Shown in pieces: positions 9,573 through 17,906 of a DNA stretch of 64,000 bases. The position numbers and the translations under genes were made by a program. Each line of letters begins with the position of its first letter. The stretch's first letter is position 1. The stretch covers positions 2,265,812 through 2,329,811 of the forward strand of contig NZ_CM001022.1 in assembly GCF_000165795.1 (NCBI RefSeq), given 5' to 3'. A model generated the notes under the pieces. The model was given only the letters and a program-made list of their open reading frames with translations, did not search any database and had not been told where the DNA came from. This DNA is from Aminomonas paucivorans DSM 12260. GTDB taxonomy: Bacteria > Synergistota > Synergistia > Synergistales > Synergistaceae.

Positions 9573-10912
9573 CGGACCAGCCGATACCGCACCGCTTTGG
9601 AGGGATCTCCCCCGCCGAAGCCCTCGGGCTTCTTCGGGAGCATGCTTTCCTCACCGTGGGGTGCACCGATCCGATCGCCATCGCCCTGGCTGCGGCCCAC
9701 GCCGCCCGGGCGGGGCAGGGAAACCCCCTGTCCATCCGGGTACGGTTGGACAAGAACGTCTACAAGGACGCTCTGGAGGTGGGCATCCCCGGCACCTCCA
9801 GCCGAGGCCTCCCCCTTGCGGCCGCACTGGGCGCCCTGAAGGGAGACCCGAAGAAGGGACTGGCCCTCCTGGAGGACGTGACCCCGGAGCAGGTCCTTCA
9901 GGCGGAGGCCTTTCTCGCCCGGTCCTCCGTGACTCTGGAGCTTGACCCCTGGGCGGAGGGCATCTTCGTCCACGCCACGGTCCTCACGGATCGGGGGGAG
10001 GGGGAAGCCGTCCTGAAGGGAGGACACGACCGTCTGGAGGAGGTTCGCCGGAACGGAGAGCTGCTGTTCTGTCGAGCCGAGGGGGAGGAGGAAGGGGCCC
10101 CCCGGAGGTGCCCCCTGGCTCTTCTGGAGGACGCCTCCATGGAGGACCTGAAGGAGTTGGCGGAGGCGCTCCCCCCGGAGGCTACCCGCTTCCTTCTGGA
10201 GGGCGTCTCCCTGAACCGGAGAGCCGCCGAGGTGGGGCTGCGAAGGGGATCCGGACTGGGTCTGGGAAAACGGCTGGAATCCCTTGCGGCGAAGGGCTTC
10301 TTGGAAGACGACGACCTCCGGGGGCGCATCCGAAGGTTGACGGCGGGGGCCGCGGATGCCCGCATGGGGGGCGAGCAAGTCCCCATCTTCGGCTGCTTCG
10401 GCAGCGGTAACCACGGGATCACTCTGTTCCTCACCCTGGGGCTTGCGGCGGAGGCATGGGGCTCATCGCCGGACGACCTGGCCCGGGCCTTGGCCTTGGG
10501 GCTTCTGGTGGTGGGGAGCATCAAGGCCCAGACGGGCATCCTCACCCCCCACTGCGGATGCGCCGTCGCTGCGGGATGCGGCGCGGCGGCGGGGCTTGTC
10601 CTCCTGCGCCGGGGCACCGCGAAACAGGCGGAAAGGGCCGTACTGCTCCTGTTCGCCGATCTGGCGGGGATGCTCTGCGACGGCGCGAAGTACGGATGCG
10701 CCCTGAAGATCTCCACCTCCGCGGGAGTCGCCCTGGAAAGCGCCCTCCTGGCCCTGGAAGGGGCCGCCCTCCCCCCGGGAAACGGGCTGGTGGGAAAGGA
10801 CTTCCGCGAAACCCTGAGGAACCTGCGGGAAGTCACGGAAAAGGGGATGAAGGACCTGGACCGTTCCTTGCTGGAGATCCTCCTCCGCCGGGAAACCTCC
10901 CCCTGCCCCTGA
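9569..10912 (+). CDS. cyuA: CyuA/YhaM-type L-cysteine desulfidase (UPF0597)
   Basis: Oxygen-sensitive cytoplasmic [4Fe-4S] enzyme of 447 residues that converts L-cysteine to sulfide, ammonia and pyruvate through 2-aminoacrylate. The family also resembles the serine dehydratase alpha chain. The N-terminal HAFLTVGCTDPIAIALA and the C-terminal cysteine clusters HCGCAVAAGCG and MLCDGAKYGC match the iron-sulfur and substrate positions of the family. Length is typical. The ATGA overlap with ridA and the upstream permease make a coherent uptake, cleavage and detoxification unit. Some relatives prefer other beta-substituted amino acids, so the exact substrate is not certain. Confidence 0.85.
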   Translation: MTDQPIPHRFGGISPAEALGLLREHAFLTVGCTDPIAIALAAAHAARAGQGNPLSIRVRLDKNVYKDALEVGIPGTSSRGLPLAAALGALKGDPKKGLALLEDVTPEQVLQAEAFLARSSVTLELDPWAEGIFVHATVLTDRGEGEAVLKGGHDRLEEVRRNGELLFCRAEGEEEGAPRRCPLALLEDASMEDLKELAEALPPEATRFLLEGVSLNRRAAEVGLRRGSGLGLGKRLESLAAKGFLEDDDLRGRIRRLTAGAADARMGGEQVPIFGCFGSGNHGITLFLTLGLAAEAWGSSPDDLARALALGLLVVGSIKAQTGILTPHCGCAVAAGCGAAAGLVLLRRGTAKQAERAVLLLFADLAGMLCDGAKYGCALKISTSAGVALESALLALEGAALPPGNGLVGKDFRETLRNLREVTEKGMKDLDRSLLEILLRRETSPCP

Positions 10913-10932
10913 CGGGGTCCCGTAGGCCGACA

Positions 10933-11439
10933 TCAGTCGTCCCGTCGGTACAGTTCCAGCTGGGGTTCCCCCGGAACCAGGGACACCGTTCCCTCCCGAA
11001 GGAACCCCAGCTTTTCCAGAAGCCTGCGGGACCGTTCGTTGTCCGGGGTGACCACCGCCAGCAGCCGGGAAAGGCCCAGCGCTCGGGCATGGTCCAGGAC
11101 GCCCCGGCCCGCCTCCAGGGCATAGCCCTTCCCCTCCGCCCCGGGCAGGAAGGCGTAGCCCAGGTCCGGGTGGTCCAGCCCCTCCCGTCGCACCAGCCCG
11201 CAGATCCCCAGGGGGACCTGCGTCTCCCTCTCCTCCACCAGGTACAGACCGAAGCCGTGGCGATCGTAGCTGGCCTGGGGCCCTTCCCGGACGTACCGGG
11301 CCGCGTCCGCCTCGGTTCGGACCTTCTTGTCCCCGATGTACCGCAGGAACGAGGGCTGGTTCAGCAGGTCCACCAGAAATGCCCCGTCCCCCTCCTCCAG
11401 ATGCCGCAACACGAGCCGCTCCGTCACCAGAACCTGCAT
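10933..11439 (-). CDS. GNAT acetyltransferase, RimJ/RimL type
   Basis: 168 residues with the GNAT fold of ribosomal-protein/antibiotic-type N-acetyltransferases: RLVLRHLEEGD at the N-terminus, DLGYAFLPGAEGKGYALEA (the acetyl-CoA phosphate-binding region, in a variant form), and TPDNERSRRLLEKLGF near the C-terminus. It converges on the cysteine desulfidase gene, only 20 bases away, with no visible terminator. The acceptor substrate is unknown. It is followed upstream by the uracil-DNA-glycosylase-fold gene in the same direction. Confidence 0.85.
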   Translation of the reverse strand: MQVLVTERLVLRHLEEGDGAFLVDLLNQPSFLRYIGDKKVRTEADAARYVREGPQASYDRHGFGLYLVEERETQVPLGICGLVRREGLDHPDLGYAFLPGAEGKGYALEAGRGVLDHARALGLSRLLAVVTPDNERSRRLLEKLGFLREGTVSLVPGEPQLELYRRDD

Positions 11440-11457
11440 GTCCGTAACCTCCCCGTT

Positions 11458-12141
11458 TCAGGACACCCCCCGTGGGGGACGCCCCACGGCACCCGGTCTC
11501 GGGGCAGGAAGGCCCGTGCTGGCGCCCTGTTCCCCCGCCCCGAGAGGAATCCCCGAGAGGAGCATCGCCTCCCGCAGATCCTGGGCGATCATGGCCCGTT
11601 TGCTCTTTTCCACGTAGAAACAGGGCCCCGCCTGGAGGTAGGAGGGAAAAACCCGGGCCACTCGATAGAAGAACGCTCCTTGGCGAACCCTGTACGTGGA
11701 GCCCCGGGGCACTGCCGGGGTTCCCTGAGTCCGGATCGCCAGGGCGTTGAACCCTCGAATGGCCACGTCCCCCATGAGGAGATAGGCTTTCACCTCCGAT
11801 AGTCTCTCCAGTTCCTCCTCCAGGAAACGCGAACAGGCCTCCGCTACCTCCCGGGGAACGGCAGGCTTGGGTTTGGGACAGCGCACCGCGTAGATACAGC
11901 CGATCCCCACGTCCCGAAGGTCCTCCAGGGAACCTACGTCCAGTCCCGCGTCCCGGAACGCCTCCAGGGTGGTGCGGAGGTGCAGCGGGTTCCCGGGGGC
12001 GTCGTATCGGTCCCCCGGATCCGCCGGGGGCGTCTCGGAGATCAGGACGACCCGGATCGTCCCCGGCTCCTTCGAAATCAGGGACATCCCCGGGCCGGGA
12101 CAGGCGTCCCCCCCGCATTGCCATCCGTCAGGAAGTGCCAT
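11458..12141 (-). CDS. Uracil-DNA-glycosylase-superfamily-like protein of unknown role
   Basis: 227 residues from the ATG complementary to 12139-12141, which has a GGGGGGAGAGG ribosome-binding site. The N-terminal CGGDACPGPG, then RVVLISETPPADPGD, and later AYLLMGDVAIRGFNAL look like the beta strands and loops of the uracil-DNA glycosylase superfamily (compare the VGEAPG-type motif). The catalytic motifs of family 4 or 5 enzymes are not clear, and the C-terminal 25 residues are low complexity. Several cysteines (CGGDAC, GCIYAVRC) could bind metal. I therefore keep the function open. Located 18 bases upstream of the acetyltransferase gene. Confidence 0.55.
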   Translation of the reverse strand: MALPDGWQCGGDACPGPGMSLISKEPGTIRVVLISETPPADPGDRYDAPGNPLHLRTTLEAFRDAGLDVGSLEDLRDVGIGCIYAVRCPKPKPAVPREVAEACSRFLEEELERLSEVKAYLLMGDVAIRGFNALAIRTQGTPAVPRGSTYRVRQGAFFYRVARVFPSYLQAGPCFYVEKSKRAMIAQDLREAMLLSGIPLGAGEQGASTGLPAPRPGAVGRPPRGVS

Positions 12142-12197
12142 GCCTCTCCCCCCCTTGCGACGAAAGGATACGCCTCCGCAAACGGAAGGGCCACCAT

Positions 12198-12230
12198 GAA
12201 AAAGGCCCCCGACCTTTCGGTCCGGGGGCC
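12198..12230 (-). terminator. Rho-independent terminator after the glycosyltransferase gene
   Basis: GC-rich stem (12204-12214 with 12219-12230, one bulged base, TTTC loop on the plus strand). On the minus strand it is followed by TTTTTC. It ends the leftward glycosyltransferase transcript 24 bases past its stop. Confidence 0.8.
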
Positions 12231-12254
12231 CAGGGATCGGGGGGGTGAAAAGGC

Positions 12255-13577
12255 TCAGTCCCGATGCCCCACCTGCTCCAGGGAGATGTCCCGGGTGTGC
12301 TCCGTCTTCACCCACACCGCCTGGCTGCTCGCCAGGAAGGCCGCCCGGAAGAGGATGGGGATCCAGGTGAGGCCGAACCAGAAGTAGCCGAAGGCATCCT
12401 TGGCGTAGCGGAAGGAGAGCTTCCGACGGTGCATGGAAGGCCCCACCACCACCACGAAGGCACAGTGGGCGAAGATGAGGAACAGGGGCATCCCCACGAA
12501 GGCCACCCACTCGAACATGGTCTGGGGGGTCTTGTTCTCCAGGGTGGGGAACAGGATGGCGTTGTTCACGATGGTGTAGATCATCCCCGCGAACATGGCC
12601 ACCAGGGAGATGCAGGCCTTGGCGGGGGCCAGCAGGTACAGGAACAGGTCCAGGTACTGGATGCGCCTCGTGCGGAAGAAGCTCTTCAGGGCCTCCATGC
12701 CGTAGCGCCAGCAGACCCAGTAGTGCCCCTGCATCCAGCGGGTGCGCTGCCGCACCGAGACCCGGTAGTCCAGGGGCTTCTCGTCGTACACCACCGCGTG
12801 GTCGTTCCAGTGCACCCGGCTTCCCGAGAGGATCAGACGGGTGGACATCTCCAGGTCCTCCGTGAGGCTCTCCAGGTTCCAGCCGATGCGCCGCAGGGTG
12901 GAAGACCGGATCACCAGCCCCGTGCCCCCGAGGGTGCAGGAGAGGCCCCAGTTGCCCCGGGCCAGCTGCCAGAACCGGTTGGTGTACCAGTAGGCCAGGG
13001 CGTAGGCCCGGGTGAGCCAGTTGTCGTCGGGGTTCTTCACGTCCAGGACCCCCTGCACCGCCTCCGCCTCCGGGTGCTGCTCCATGTAGTCGTTCATGCG
13101 GGAGAGGAAGTTCCGCTCCGCCAGGTTGTCCGCGTCGAACATCACCAGGGCGTCCACCGCGTCCATGGGGAGCTGGGTGAGGGCCCAGCGGACGTTCCAG
13201 GTCTTGCCGCCCTTGGAGGTGTCCGTGCGGATCAGCGCCTGTGCCCCGTGGGCTCGGGCCACGTCGGCGGTGTCGTCGGTGCAGTTGTCGCAGGAGACGA
13301 AGACGGTGTAGCAGTTCTTCGGGTAGTCCTGGAGACGCAGGCTCTCCAGAAGGGAGGCGATGACCCGAGCCTCGTTGTGCGCCGGCACCAGCACGGCGAA
13401 GCGCCGATACCGGGTGGCCGCAGGCAGGGGCTTGGCGGACCACCATCCCCGGAACCCCACCACGAACTGGTAGATCCCGTCCAGGATGAGGACGCCGAAC
13501 AGGGTGTACAGGCAACATTGAAGAATCCACCAGCTCCACCAGACGATCCAGTAGAACAGCTCTTCCGATCCGCTCAT
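12255..13577 (-). CDS. Membrane glycosyltransferase, family 2 (cellulose/hyaluronan-synthase-like)
   Basis: Inner-membrane glycosyltransferase of 440 residues from an ATG with GGAGG ten bases upstream. One or two N-terminal membrane segments (ELFYWIVWWSWWILQCCLY) are followed by a GT-A domain: VLVPAHNEARVI, SCDNCTDDT, MFDADNLAE (DxD metal site), TEDLEMSTRL (TED base) and QRTRWMQGH (the QxxRW motif of processive synthases). Three or four C-terminal membrane segments follow. The product is probably an exopolysaccharide or a lipid-linked sugar. It is on the same strand as the LtaS-like gene but separated from it by a terminator, so the two are likely separate transcripts. Confidence 0.88.
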   Translation of the reverse strand: MSGSEELFYWIVWWSWWILQCCLYTLFGVLILDGIYQFVVGFRGWWSAKPLPAATRYRRFAVLVPAHNEARVIASLLESLRLQDYPKNCYTVFVSCDNCTDDTADVARAHGAQALIRTDTSKGGKTWNVRWALTQLPMDAVDALVMFDADNLAERNFLSRMNDYMEQHPEAEAVQGVLDVKNPDDNWLTRAYALAYWYTNRFWQLARGNWGLSCTLGGTGLVIRSSTLRRIGWNLESLTEDLEMSTRLILSGSRVHWNDHAVVYDEKPLDYRVSVRQRTRWMQGHYWVCWRYGMEALKSFFRTRRIQYLDLFLYLLAPAKACISLVAMFAGMIYTIVNNAILFPTLENKTPQTMFEWVAFVGMPLFLIFAHCAFVVVVGPSMHRRKLSFRYAKDAFGYFWFGLTWIPILFRAAFLASSQAVWVKTEHTRDISLEQVGHRD

Positions 13578-13658
13578 GCTAGCGATGCCTCCGCATACGA
13601 AGTCTTCGGGCGTCGCGCTGCGGCTCCCGGGTGGGCCCATCATAGGCGCAGGACCCCA

Positions 13659-13699
13659 AAAACACAATCCGCCCCCCCCGACAACGCAGGGAGGGGCGG
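13659..13699 (-). terminator. Rho-independent terminator after the LtaS-like gene
   Basis: On the minus strand CCGCCCCTCCC (13689-13699) pairs imperfectly with the G-rich arm at 13669-13679 and is followed by ATTGTGTTTTTG. It sits 17 bases past the stop of the LtaS-like gene. Confidence 0.65.
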
Positions 13700-13715
13700 G
13701 ACACAGGTGCTTCGT

Positions 13716-15599
13716 TCAGGGCAGGACCCGGCAGATGCGGGGCAGCAGGTCCTGTTCCAGGATCAGGTCGCTGAAGCGCAGGGAGGTGCGCACCTCCTCC
13801 AGGATGGGGGCGTAGGCCTCGAAGGGCAGCTCCTGCCCCGTCTTGAGGCTTACCGCCCGCCCCTCTTCGGGCTGCACCCACACGTTCCCCTGGAGGAACG
13901 ACCCGTTGCGGAAGACAGCCCGCCCGCTGCCCGCCGAAAGGAGGTCCTGGCCGAAGGCCACGGGAAGGCGCACCCCCAGCAGGGAGGCCACCGTGGGGGC
14001 GATGTCCATGTGCCCCGTGGCGATCTCCTTCTCCCCCCGGATCGCGCCTCCGGGCACCCAGATCATCAGGGGGATCTTCTGCTGGGCCTTCCAGGCCAGG
14101 GGGTCCATCATGTCCCCCTTCAGGAAGGTCCCCAGCTCTCCCTTGTTGGCGCTGGGGATGGCGGTGTGGTCCCCGTAGAGCACCACCACGCTCCGCTCCA
14201 GCAGGCCGCAGGCCCGCATCCCCTCCAGGAATCGCCCCAGCTGTCGGTCCGTGTAGTGGATGAACCGGAGGTAGTCCCCCACCAGGGTGCCCTGAAGGTC
14301 CCCCAGGGGCAGGTCCCCACGGTTCCCCAGCTCCGGGAAGTTGTAGGGGTAGTGGCTGGTGAGGGTCACCAGGAAGGCGTAAAAGGGCTGCTTCTCTTTG
14401 CGGAGGATCCGGAGGCTCTGATCCAGGAAGCTGCGGTCCGAAAGGCCCAGACCGATGACCTCGTCCATCTTGAAGTCGTTCTTGCTCACGTACCGGTCGA
14501 ACCCCAGGGCGGGGTACATGCGGTTGCGGTTCCAGAAGCCCGGCCGGTCCCCGTGGAGGGCCAGGGTCCCGTACCCCTGGGAGCGCAGCACCGTCCCCAG
14601 GGAGACGTACCGGTTCCCGGCAAATCGCGTGTAGGCCACGCCCCGGGCGGAGGGGTAGAGGGAGGTGTTGGTCATGAACTCCGCGTCGGCGCTGTTGCCC
14701 AGGGCGGTCTGGTTGTAGGCGTTGGGGAAGTACAGGCACTCCCGGACGAAGCGGTTCAGGTTCGGGGTGATCTCCTGCCCCCCCACGGTCCGCCCCAGGA
14801 CGAACTGCTGCAGCGCCTCCACCTGGATCATCACCAGGTTCTTCCGGGCGCCGATGCCCCATCCCTGGGGGCGGTCCTCCGGGGGCAGGTCCCGGTCCCG
14901 TCGGCTCACCCATTGGACCACCGCCTCCTCCTCCTGGGCCGCCACGGCCTCGGAGGTGACGAGATCCTTGGCCACCATGCCCAGGTCCGCCAGGTGGTAC
15001 CCCAGAACCCCCATGCCCGTGGCCATGGCGGGACGGTCCCACATGGCCTCCACCACCGCGGGCATGTCCAGGCGGAACAGGCCCATCTGTCCCGCGAAGG
15101 GCAGCAGGGCCAGGAGGGAGCCCCCCAGGACCACCCCCACCCGACGACGGGTAACCGGAAGAGCCGATCGCCCCAGGGCCAGCATCGCCGCGGCCCCCGC
15201 CACCAGGGGCAGGTCCAGAAGGAGCAGGGCGTCCTCGGGACGCAGGAGGGCCAGCACCGAGTCGGCCACCTCTCCCACCTGACTGGAGAGACCCAGGTTG
15301 CGCAGGGTGAACAGGTCCGTGTAATAGCGGAAGGAAAGCAGGTCCGTGAGGACCAGGGCGGTGAGGAGCAGGTCCACCCCCAACAGTCCCACCCCCCGCA
15401 GCCTGCGGGGAAGCAGAAGGGGGAGCAGGACGAAGGGAAGAGCGGCTCCCAGGGTGGTGGCCAAAGAGGCGAGCTGAAGGTGGGATCCCGGCACCACCTC
15501 ATCGTTCACCGAGAAGAACTTGAGGACCAGGGCCAGGTACACGAAGGCCGCCAGAACGACCTCCCCGAACCCGGGAAGGCGGGGGGAACGCAGACGCAT
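13716..15599 (-). CDS. LtaS-like sulfatase/phosphoglycerol transferase, membrane-anchored
   Basis: 627 residues from the ATG complementary to 15597-15599, chosen because GGAGG lies about 8 bases upstream inside a possible earlier in-frame ATG. Residues about 10-175 contain five hydrophobic membrane segments, followed by an extracytoplasmic alkaline-phosphatase-fold domain like lipoteichoic acid synthase or OpgB/MdoB. Metal and catalytic positions visible are E261 (VEALQQF) and the DH pair in LYGDHTAIP. The nucleophile threonine of LtaS (GKTSD-type motif) is replaced by serine 303 in GNSADAEF. It probably transfers phosphoglycerol or another phospho-group to an envelope glycan. A soluble paralogue is encoded at 23048-24379. 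Confidence 0.85.
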   Translation of the reverse strand: MRLRSPRLPGFGEVVLAAFVYLALVLKFFSVNDEVVPGSHLQLASLATTLGAALPFVLLPLLLPRRLRGVGLLGVDLLLTALVLTDLLSFRYYTDLFTLRNLGLSSQVGEVADSVLALLRPEDALLLLDLPLVAGAAAMLALGRSALPVTRRRVGVVLGGSLLALLPFAGQMGLFRLDMPAVVEAMWDRPAMATGMGVLGYHLADLGMVAKDLVTSEAVAAQEEEAVVQWVSRRDRDLPPEDRPQGWGIGARKNLVMIQVEALQQFVLGRTVGGQEITPNLNRFVRECLYFPNAYNQTALGNSADAEFMTNTSLYPSARGVAYTRFAGNRYVSLGTVLRSQGYGTLALHGDRPGFWNRNRMYPALGFDRYVSKNDFKMDEVIGLGLSDRSFLDQSLRILRKEKQPFYAFLVTLTSHYPYNFPELGNRGDLPLGDLQGTLVGDYLRFIHYTDRQLGRFLEGMRACGLLERSVVVLYGDHTAIPSANKGELGTFLKGDMMDPLAWKAQQKIPLMIWVPGGAIRGEKEIATGHMDIAPTVASLLGVRLPVAFGQDLLSAGSGRAVFRNGSFLQGNVWVQPEEGRAVSLKTGQELPFEAYAPILEEVRTSLRFSDLILEQDLLPRICRVLP

Positions 15600-15762
15600 G
15601 ATTTTTTCCTCCATAGAGAAACATGGCTCCGCAGGGGTTCGCGCAACGGGGGGATTATACACCCTCCTTGCGAGCAGGTAACGGGAAGGTGACCAAACCC
15701 TTTCACCCGTCCTTCGGATCGCTTCCCATTCCCGGACGCTCCACGAGGCGGCCACCTCTCTC

Positions 15763-15791
15763 TTGACGGGGCGGACCGGGGGGACTACAAA
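15763..15791 (+). promoter_or_regulatory. Promoter of the NifX-like/Mrp unit
   Basis: TTGACG at 15763-15768, a 17-base GC-rich spacer, and TACAAA at 15786-15791. The predicted start point falls inside the palindrome at 15795-15811, the geometry expected for repression. The same TTGACG-17-TAC arrangement recurs at 19436-19464 on the other strand. Confidence 0.65.
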
Positions 15792-15794
15792 TTA

Positions 15795-15811
15795 TTGAGA
15801 AACGATCTCAA
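15795..15811. promoter_or_regulatory. Palindromic operator TTGAG-N7-CTCAA (copy 1)
   Basis: TTGAGAAACGATCTCAA is a 6-bp inverted repeat around 5 bases, directly downstream of a -10 element and just before the ribosome-binding site (15811-15817). It matches copy 2 at 19415-19431. Both copies share TTGAG and CTCAA halves spaced by 7 bases. The likely ligand is the Fur-family regulator encoded at 19461-20006. Confidence 0.7.
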
Positions 15812-15825
15812 AAGGAGTGGATCCC

Positions 15826-16143
15826 ATGTTGACGGCACTGGCCGCGGAAGGGCCGACCCTGGACGCGGTCCCGGCGGAGCGTTTCGGAAGGGCACCCTAT
15901 TTCGTTCTGGTGGAGGGCGGGAACCTGGTGGAGGCGATCCCCAATCAGGAGGCCCAGGGAAGTTCCGGAGTGGGGGGGCGCGTGGTGATGCAGCTCGCCC
16001 AAAAGGGAGTCCGGAGGGTCGTGGCCCCCCAGTTCGGCCCCAAGGCCCAGACGGCCCTGGACGCCGCGGGGATCGAGGCCCTGCCCCTCACCGGCGGCCC
16101 CACGCTGAAAGAGCTGGCGGCCTCCCTGGAGACCCGAGGATGA
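15826..16143 (+). CDS. NifX/NifB-type dinitrogenase iron-molybdenum cofactor-binding-domain protein
   Basis: 105-residue cytoplasmic protein of the NifX/NafY/MTH1175 fold, from the ATG at 15826 with AAAGGAG 8 bases upstream. It shows the family's pattern of an N-terminal strand with RFGRAPYFVLVEGG, a GVGGRVVMQLAQKGV helix and VVAPQFGPKAQTAL, ending with AAGIEALPL. Relatives bind iron-sulfur or heterometal clusters, including in the orange protein complex that contains Mrp- and MinD-type ATPases. No nif structural genes are near, so a nitrogenase role is unlikely. Its TGA overlaps an ATG (ATGA) that would open the Mrp gene if not for a frameshift. Confidence 0.82.
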   Translation: MLTALAAEGPTLDAVPAERFGRAPYFVLVEGGNLVEAIPNQEAQGSSGVGGRVVMQLAQKGVRRVVAPQFGPKAQTALDAAGIEALPLTGGPTLKELAASLETRG

Positions 16144-16206
16144 GCGGCTGCGCCGCCGCCCAGGGGGGGGCCCGCCTCCCTGCCGGAGCGGCACAACCCC
16201 GAGGGC

Positions 16207-16950
16207 GTGGCCCGGGTCCTGGCGGTGGGCAGCGGCAAGGGAGGCGTGGGCAAGAGCACCGTCACGGCCCTCTCCGCGGTGGCCCTGGCCCGGCGGGGCC
16301 TGAAGGTGGGGATCTTCGACGCGGACCTCACGGGCCCCTCCATCCCCAAGCTCCTGGGGGTCACGGAACGTCCCACGGGGTACGGGGAGGGGATCCTCCC
16401 CCCCGTCACCTCCACGCTGAAAATCTCCGTCCTGTCCATGAACCTCCTGCTGGAGGACCCCAGCCGTCCCGTCATCTGGCGAGGCCCCCTCATTGCCCAG
16501 GCCATCCGCCAGTTCTGGGGCGAGACCGTCTGGGGAAACCTGGACCTGCTTCTGGTGGACCTTCCCCCCGGGACCTCCGACGCCCCCCTCACGGTGTTCC
16601 AGACCGCCCGGTTGGACGGATTCCTTGCGGTCACCACCCCCCAGGGCCTGGCGGGGGAAGTGATGGAGAAATCCCTCCACCTGGCCCGAGAGCTGGACAC
16701 GCCCCTGGCGGGGGTGGTGGAGAACCAGTCCTACGCCCTCTGTCCCTGCTGCGGCAAGACCTTCGAGCCCTTCGGGCCGGGGAACCTCCAGTCCATCCAG
16801 GACCGGTGGGGCATGGACGTGGGCATCCGTCTCCCCCTGGACCCGGACCTGGCAGCTCTGGGAGACCGGGGGAAGCTGGAGGAGTACCGCAACGACCAGG
16901 TCCTGACCCCTCTGGAGGAAGGGCTTCGGGCCATCTTCCCGGTGATGTAG
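16207..16950 (+). CDS. mrp: Mrp/NBP35-type P-loop ATPase, apparent N-terminal frameshift
   Basis: Iron-sulfur cluster carrier ATPase, 247 residues if read from GTG 16207. Features: Walker A SGKGGVGKST, DADLTGPSIPKLLG, DLPPGTSDAPLT, and the cluster-binding CPCC motif in YALCPCCGKTFEPFG. The GTG has no convincing ribosome-binding site and leaves only about 5 residues before the first strand. A better start is ATG 16140, which overlaps the previous stop and reads MSGCAAAQGG, but that frame is lost at a run of eight Gs (16163-16170). With seven Gs the frame would continue through LPERHNPEG into the ATPase. This may be a sequence error, a real mutation or slippage. Confidence 0.85.
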   Translation: MARVLAVGSGKGGVGKSTVTALSAVALARRGLKVGIFDADLTGPSIPKLLGVTERPTGYGEGILPPVTSTLKISVLSMNLLLEDPSRPVIWRGPLIAQAIRQFWGETVWGNLDLLLVDLPPGTSDAPLTVFQTARLDGFLAVTTPQGLAGEVMEKSLHLARELDTPLAGVVENQSYALCPCCGKTFEPFGPGNLQSIQDRWGMDVGIRLPLDPDLAALGDRGKLEEYRNDQVLTPLEEGLRAIFPVM

Positions 16951-16973
16951 CGATCCGCCACCGGAGGAATGCG

Positions 16974-17008
16974 CAAGGGGGAGGGACCGGGTCGGTCCCT
17001 CCCCCTTG
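16974..17008. terminator. Bidirectional terminator between convergent ATPase genes
   Basis: A perfect 15-bp inverted repeat (16974-16988 and 16994-17008, loop GGGTC) lies between the rightward Mrp gene and the leftward ferredoxin-ATPase gene. T-content after it is modest on both sides, but position and stem strength favour termination. Confidence 0.7.
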
Positions 17009-17030
17009 TCCGTTTCCCGGCCCTCGTCCT

Positions 17031-17906
17031 CTACTCGGCTCGGGAAGCGACCTGGCGCTCCAGAAATTCCACGGCTCCTCGAAGGTGCGGGAACACGTGG
17101 TCCGAGGGAATCCGGCGGTGGGAAAGCCCCTTGGGGATCCCCGGATCGAAGGGGACCTCCCCCCAAAGGGGCCAGCCCCTCTCCCGCGCCAGGGCGCGAA
17201 GGGCCTCCGTCCCCTCGGGGGAGAGGTTCGCCTTGTTCACCACCAACCCCACGGGAACCTGGAAGCGGGCGCAGACGTCCCCGACCCGGCGAAGATCCTC
17301 CCGGGCCGTGGGGGTGGGCTCCGCCACCAGAAGGACCAGGTTCGCCCCCGCCAGGGACGACACCACGGGACAGGCCACTCCAGGCGGACCGTCCACCAGG
17401 ACCAACCCCAAACCCTCCCGCTGGGCCTCCTCCGCCCCTCGCTCCAGAACCTGCTGCACCAGCTTCCCGGAGTTCTCCCCGCCGGGCTTCAGACGAGCAT
17501 GCCACAAGGTCCCGGCGGCGCAGACCGAACGGAGGAGCTTCCCCTGCTCCGTGGGCACCAGGGAAAAAGCCTCCTGGGGACAAACATGGTGACACAGGGC
17601 GCACCCCTCGCACCGAGTCGCGTCGACCCGGGGCCCCTCCTCCCACGGGAGGGCGTCGAACCGGCACAGATCCCGGCAGGCACCGCAGCGGGTACAGCGC
17701 TTCTCGTCCAGCACCGCCACGGACTTGCCCACGAAGGGCCATTCTTCCGTGCTCTGGGGATCCAGGAGGATGCGAAGGTTGGGGGCATCCACGTCGGCAT
17801 CGCAGAAGACCCCCCGTTTGGCGAAATGAGCCGCCAGCACGGAGGTCACGCAGGTCTTCCCCGTCCCCCCCTTGCCGCTCAAAACCACGCAGCGAAAGGG
17901 CCTCAC
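17031..17906 (-). CDS. MinD-type P-loop ATPase with inserted 2x[4Fe-4S] ferredoxin domain (first copy)
   Basis: 291 residues from a GTG complementary to 17904-17906 with AGAGG upstream, which overlaps the previous stop (GTGA). Deviant Walker A is SGKGGTGKT near residue 10, followed by FCDADVDAPNL. Residues about 60-110 form a bacterial ferredoxin domain with CTRCGACRDLC and CEGCALCHHVC. The later DGPPGVACPVV and VVNKANL are switch and base-recognition motifs. These proteins are found beside NifX-like proteins in anaerobes and are thought to act in metallocluster assembly or electron transfer. It is a diverged tandem copy of the next gene, so the two may form a heterodimer. Confidence 0.85.
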   Translation of the reverse strand: MRPFRCVVLSGKGGTGKTCVTSVLAAHFAKRGVFCDADVDAPNLRILLDPQSTEEWPFVGKSVAVLDEKRCTRCGACRDLCRFDALPWEEGPRVDATRCEGCALCHHVCPQEAFSLVPTEQGKLLRSVCAAGTLWHARLKPGGENSGKLVQQVLERGAEEAQREGLGLVLVDGPPGVACPVVSSLAGANLVLLVAEPTPTAREDLRRVGDVCARFQVPVGLVVNKANLSPEGTEALRALARERGWPLWGEVPFDPGIPKGLSHRRIPSDHVFPHLRGAVEFLERQVASRAE

